A stretch of DNA of 64,000 bases from Pseudophaeomoniella oleicola (Eukaryota; Ascomycota; Eurotiomycetes; Phaeomoniellales; Phaeomoniellaceae), in contig QWDQ01000008.1 in the NCBI GenBank assembly GCA_003868215.1, forward strand, positions 248,001 through 312,000, in the 5' to 3' direction. Shown one piece after another: positions 59,808 through 64,000 of this stretch (position 1 is its first letter; every line of letters starts with the position of its first letter). A model generated the notes under the pieces. The model saw only the letters and a program-made list of their open reading frames with translations. It was not told the origin of the DNA and searched no databases. A program made the position numbers and the translations under genes.

Positions 59808-60286
59808 TTCCTACCAAACCCTCTCTGTATACCAAGATTAGAACCAGATCAGAATAGATGAGAAAGATCTCAGCAAAAATATTCCTCTTTCAAGAGGACT
59901 GGAGACTAATAGAAAAAAGAAATAAGCAAAGGGAAGGAATGATAATAGTAGACATAGACGTGGAATTACATCTGAGCTCGAAGAAAAGAGAATGAGAGAG
60001 AAGAGAGGGAGAAGGCCCCTAACACATAGAAAGTGTAAGATTGTAAAAAGGAGATCTCCTTCCTTCTCCTCTGAGTAAAACATTAGTTTGAAACTCCGTT
60101 CCTTGATTTTTTTTCTTCTTCAAAGACGAAGACGAGGACGAGGACGATGATGATGATGAAGGATACATTGGTGATGAACAATCGCAGCCCTGAGGCGTGA
60201 TGGTGTTCGTGGGAGTTCATGATTGAGAAAATAAGCGAAATAGATGAGTCGCAGTGGTTGGCGTCATCAGATTTGAATTGATCTTT

Positions 60287-61975
60287 TCAGAGCTCGTCGA
60301 ATATGCGTAGTCTTTCTTCTACTGCTGCCTTTTGTGTCGCGGATACTACTGACTGCGGCGGCTGTTGATTATTATCAAAGCTTGGAGGCTTGGAGGTCGA
60401 CTTCGAGGATCTCCCTTCCTTCACCTCCTCGGAATTGGCCGTGATGATCTGCACAACATCCTCAGGAACGTAGACTTCTTGTAATCTCTGTTCCAGCAAC
60501 TCCTTCTCTGCAGCCGTTGTCCTTTTCGGTCTACCGCTTGACTGTTTTGTGCGGTTGATGTCATTGCCTCCCCGACGAGGGAACCCTGCACGTGCTTGAC
60601 GAATTTCCTCTACCCATCGATCGTCTGCAATGACTGACCTTCTTGCCTCCGGACCAAGTTTTGCCCCTAGACCCATTTCATCAAGGGCCGTCTGAGTCTT
60701 GACCTGAGCACGTATGCCAAGCAAAACAATCAAGAGTAGCAGGAGAATACAGACAGACATCCAGACCATCTTTAAACGCCTTCCGATCCTTCTTCTGTAT
60801 TCATCTTTGGACTTCTCGTGTTTCGACAACTTGACCCTCGCGGCTTCCAGCCTATCACCCAGCGCTTTCGCTCTTTCGCGACCATTTCTCATGTGTATCT
60901 CCAACCGTTCTACCCGCTCCATCCGTCGTCCTTCTGCGGCATTGCGGAGAGTAGCGATACTGCTCCTGATTTCTTCATCGACTGTTTTGACTTCCTTCTC
61001 AATCTGATCACCTAATTCAATTGTCTGCGCTCGTAAATTGCTGAGCTGATTTATCACAGCAGTCAGACCTCCCACTTTCTCAAGCAAGCTGTAATATGTA
61101 TAGTCCAGCCGACGCGTGATGTCGAGACCTTCCTTTGTTACGCCATCGAGACGACGCCGCATCTCGCTCTCTGCTTCAACGGTCTTTTGCCGCAGCCTTA
61201 GTACATCTGATGGAGTGACATTTTTCAATTCCGTCTGCCGCCGTTGTTCAGCTCGTTCCAAATCCAGAGCTATCTCATTATAGGCTTGAGTTTGAGCAGC
61301 AGAAATGGCCGTAGGTTCTTGTCTTACTCCTCCACTAGTAGAATCTGAAGTTGCGCGAGGTCTAGTCTGCGTAGGAAGTGCACTACCCAAGGCCCATGCA
61401 CCCCCTATTGTCCCACCCAATGTTGCTGGTGAGAGTGTATTTTTGTCGAGACTACCATTCACACGGGAGGAACGGTGAGAGAGTGTGCGGCGAAGACGGA
61501 GGCTTGAAGTGTCTGGTGTATTAAGGGTATTCCTTTGTTGAAGCGGGCGGGGCGATGTAATGTGGGAAGTGGAAGCAGTCATAGATGAGATGCCCTGCTT
61601 ATCAGAACTATCAGGTCGGACATCAGGAACCGTTTTATCGATCGTAGCAGCTGATTGGTTCTCAGATCCTTGCTTCTGAAGCTGATGGGAATTTTGGCCA
61701 TGATTTCCTGACAGAGCTGTGTGCAGATGTAGACGGGGTAAGTGAGAATGTCGTTGGACGTCGCTTGATGCACGTGGAGTTACGCGGTTACTGGCAGACG
61801 TCTGGGTTTGCAAGGGTTGTACATCGGTTCCATTGTCCTTATTCCCCGACCTAGAACCAGCTGAGGGTGTAGGTTCTGGTGATAGGAAGGTCGTCGGCCG
61901 ACTAGGGGATGGGCTGGTATGCGACCGAGAACGACGGAGGTGCGGTTTTATGGAGGGAGGAATAAGATGCGACAT
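60287..61975 (-). CDS. Coiled-coil protein with one C-terminal-half membrane segment, function unknown
   Basis: Single-exon minus-strand gene, 562 aa, ATG at 61975. Residues 1-215 are Ser/Thr/Pro/Arg-rich and disordered. From about 220 to 395 the sequence is strongly helical and heptad-like (ALDLERAEQRRQTELKNV; QLSNLRAQTIELGDQIEKEV; LGDRLEAARVKLSKHEKSK), i.e. a long coiled coil. One clear membrane segment follows at about 403-422 (MVWMSVCILLLLLIVLLGI). A charged tail of about 140 residues contains a basic patch (SSGRPKRTTAAEKELLEQRL). The layout, a cytosolic coiled coil next to a single anchor, resembles tethering or membrane-shaping proteins, but I recognise no named family and make no functional claim. 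Related hypothetical proteins are likely in other ascomycetes. Confidence 0.8.
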   Translation of the reverse strand: MSHLIPPSIKPHLRRSRSHTSPSPSRPTTFLSPEPTPSAGSRSGNKDNGTDVQPLQTQTSASNRVTPRASSDVQRHSHLPRLHLHTALSGNHGQNSHQLQKQGSENQSAATIDKTVPDVRPDSSDKQGISSMTASTSHITSPRPLQQRNTLNTPDTSSLRLRRTLSHRSSRVNGSLDKNTLSPATLGGTIGGAWALGSALPTQTRPRATSDSTSGGVRQEPTAISAAQTQAYNEIALDLERAEQRRQTELKNVTPSDVLRLRQKTVEAESEMRRRLDGVTKEGLDITRRLDYTYYSLLEKVGGLTAVINQLSNLRAQTIELGDQIEKEVKTVDEEIRSSIATLRNAAEGRRMERVERLEIHMRNGRERAKALGDRLEAARVKLSKHEKSKDEYRRRIGRRLKMVWMSVCILLLLLIVLLGIRAQVKTQTALDEMGLGAKLGPEARRSVIADDRWVEEIRQARAGFPRRGGNDINRTKQSSGRPKRTTAAEKELLEQRLQEVYVPEDVVQIITANSEEVKEGRSSKSTSKPPSFDNNQQPPQSVVSATQKAAVEERLRIFDEL

Positions 61976-62547
61976 GACGGCGATGAAGTATCGAAATACG
62001 CAAAGCGCATAGCAGTCATCGTGATGACTCCCCGTCAGATCACCATGCCAGTTGTCGCAAGGAAGGTGATTCTTTTCGAGTTCAACGCATCGTCAGAACT
62101 GGAGTGCTTTTAAAAGGATAGATGAATTAGATAGAAATCCGAGGTTGCTCCCAATGACGATCTTCTGTTACAGTATCAGTAGCCAGGGCTTGGCAGAGGG
62201 TCCAATGAGATTTATCACATGTTGCGCTCTACAATTGTAGTTACATCAGTGACAGTATTTCCTTCCTGAGATAGAATTGCTTCGCCGTATCTCATGCGAT
62301 GAAGTTACGTTGTGTCTGTTTATTCCGGTATGACAATCTTGAATCCGTCGTATGTCAAGGCTAGTTCTTGGCTGCCAATTGTATGTACCCATTGAAGTTC
62401 TATCTAATATTCCTGATATACGTGAGAGAACCTGCCGATATACTCCTTTCGTTCGACCTACGCAATGCTATGAAGAGATGTGAATGGACCGCACCAAGTT
62501 CTGGTCAAGAAAAGGGAATTCATTTCCATAAAAGTCATACCTGAAAG
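61976..62547. other. Intergenic spacer
   Basis: Promoter of the coiled-coil gene and 3' flank of the methyltransferase. Nothing else seen. Confidence 0.35.
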
Positions 62548-63699
62548 TCATGTGCTCTCTTTTTCAATGGGGCTTTTTTTGACATCTTCCTCTGCTTCAA
62601 CATGCGGATTCACAGAGCTCAAACCCTCGTCAAGAGAAGGCGGCTGGCCAGGTTTCCTTCCCCAGACGGCGATCCTGAACAGTCAGAACGGTGCTTCTGG
62701 TAGATATGGCCCGACAACTGGAACGACTTACCCTTGATGATACCCATGTAGAGATCTTGACTTCCACTCGTTCCTGACATCTACGAGGAACACTTCGACT
62801 TCTTCTTCTGTCCATCCGAGCGCACGGGTAAATGGAACAATGCTGAACGCCTGTACACCTTCCATAAAATTGAGATAGCACCAGCAACCGATCTGTTTCA
62901 TCTTGACGTCTTTTGGCCAGTCGTTCGTTGGTCGAGGTAAGATTTTCTGTTGCACGTCGACAAACCCAGCCTCTTCTATCAATGGCTTGTAATCTTCCAC
63001 TTTCAGCACGGTACGACCGAGCTTTTCACATGCTTCAGTGAAATACTTTCCCCATTTCACTGAAGGATTGTCTTCGCTGTAAGTACCGTCATCACTGCAC
63101 ATTAGAATATTCATATCCGATAGTTCAAACCATCCTCCGGGCTTGAGAGCATCATAGATTCGCCGAAAGAGTAGCTTGTAATCCGTGACGCTCCCCAGAA
63201 GGAACCTATAATGGACCATGTCGAATCTATCATTGCCCCATGTCCATTCTTGTTCAAAATCATCGATCTCGAATTTGCAATTGGGTGGTATCCAGTTTGG
63301 CTGGATCGGTGCGAGATCTGTACCTATAACCTGAGCTGACGGATACTGATCGGCCATGTCAATCGCCCAGATACCTGGTCGTAATCAGATATACGGTGCT
63401 ACGTAGAAACCAAAGGTTGGCTGAGTACCTGTGCCGGTTCCAATATCTAGAATCTGCTGGGGTTTGTTTAGAGGTGCAAGGTGCAGAGCTCCAAGTTGCA
63501 ACATCTGATTTTGGTGTTCGATGTCCATGCGTTCGAGTTCAGACTCATCATTGGGATAGAGATAGTGCCCGGCCTTGTAACCATGAAACCTTCTTCCATA
63601 TTCGTGGATGTATTTTGTAACCTCTGATCTTAGGGACGTTGAACCGGTGGTTGAACCATCTTGGAAGGTGGAATCGGTATCAGTGCTGTCTGCCTCCAT
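62548..63699 (-). CDS. LaeA-like SAM-dependent methyltransferase
   Basis: Three exons on the minus strand, 63699-63429, 63374-62732 and 62674-62548, with introns of 54 and 57 bp; the junctions close in frame, 346 aa. Class I methyltransferase fold: motif I ILDIGTGTGIWAIDMADQYP (Asp85 to Gly91, spanning the first splice), the acidic loop VIGTDLAPIQPNWIPPNCKFEIDD, motif around FDMVHYRFLLGSV, and LKPGGWFELSDMNI. The third exon restores the family's usual ending (AVWGRKP, compare VYGxKP), which a read-through of the second intron would lose. LaeA-like proteins are a large fungal family; LaeA itself binds VeA/VelB and controls secondary metabolism and development, while many relatives modify small molecules. 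No biosynthetic core gene is within view, so the role here is open. Confidence 0.9.
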
Positions 63700-64000
63700 G
63701 TCTTAAGATCCGTTACATTCGCAGTTGGCCAGAGCAGGAAGAGAAAGAAATGAAGATGCAACTGCAAGCGAAAATTCCTGGAAGGAAAGGTTTCGTTCAA
63801 TATCCACCACATGCAGCAGCTCATATGGCTCCCCAGGATGGACACCCGAGGCGTTGTGACAGCTGAGCATCTCAATCCCTGTCGCTCTCTCGGAGCGTCT
63901 TTTAGGAGCAATTAGTTGACAGGGTTTGACAGGATTTGACACACACTCACAGGTCGCAAGCCAAGTCCCAAGCCTCTTTAGCGAAAGTCGGGCGACATAC
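63700..64000. other. 5' flank of the methyltransferase gene
   Basis: Promoter side; no gene supported up to the window edge. Confidence 0.35.

Larger units (their letters stand above)
58883..60286. other. Convergent intergenic spacer rich in simple repeats
   Basis: Between 3' ends of the SEL1 gene (plus) and the coiled-coil gene (minus). Simple repeats: (TCC)16 at 59349-59397, (CGCAT)4 at 59441-59460, a GA run near 59580-59600, and (C)13 at 59795-59807. No gene. Confidence 0.5.

Noticed and set aside
62728-62740. Ending the methyltransferase at the read-through stop after KGKSF
   Set aside because: A GTAAGT donor lies there, and the spliced third exon restores the expected WGRKP ending in frame.

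Overview
The window is nuclear DNA of a filamentous ascomycete (Pezizomycotina). Most genes carry one or more short introns of about 45-100 bp with GTANGT-type donors and CTGAC/CTAAC-like branch sites. Several genes belong to families typical of moulds: palC, a class IV chitin synthase, a SEL1 chitin-synthase activator, a LaeA-like methyltransferase, a tyrosinase, CSN1 and an alpha-tubulin with a 12-nt first exon. A leotiomycete or eurotiomycete fits, but the class cannot be fixed from sequence alone. I saw no rRNA, convincing tRNA, CRISPR array, intact transposon or virus-like element.

Layout. 0-9 kb: two small conserved hypothetical genes, a complex I accessory subunit, an RBR-type E3 ligase, an unrecognised 384-aa protein and palC. 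9-16 kb: mostly gene-poor and rich in microsatellites, with a secreted or vacuolar tyrosinase at 11.9-14.0 kb. 16-23 kb: a Cdc1/Ted1-like membrane metallophosphoesterase, a GT90/CAP10-domain protein and an Ap4A phosphorylase. 22.6-28.6 kb: a 6-kb gene desert with palindromic TACTACGTAGTA copies. 28.6-39.3 kb: a C2H2 transcription factor, COP9 signalosome subunit 1, the ERAD ligase Hrd1 and, divergent from it, an MFS transporter. 40.9-51.5 kb: a 1190-aa DUF8004-type protein, alpha-tubulin and the class IV chitin synthase. 51.5-56.6 kb: a gene-poor interval holding a decayed LicD-like gene. 56.6-64 kb: the SEL1 chitin-synthase activator, a coiled-coil membrane protein and a LaeA-like methyltransferase.

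How the genes relate. Most are housekeeping genes without operon logic. Two links stand out. The class IV chitin synthase and a SEL1 protein of the kind that activates this enzyme class are divergently transcribed, with their 5' ends facing each other across 5.1 kb. The ubiquitin system is also well represented (RBR ligase, Hrd1, CSN1), probably by chance. Exon coordinates were worked out by hand from reading frame and splice consensus. All multi-exon models close in frame, except that the short intron of the C2H2 factor has alternative boundaries. I found no convincing new multi-gene system. The best leads are the RBR ligase with an altered catalytic-centre motif, the chitin synthase/activator pair, the palindrome family and the decayed LicD gene.
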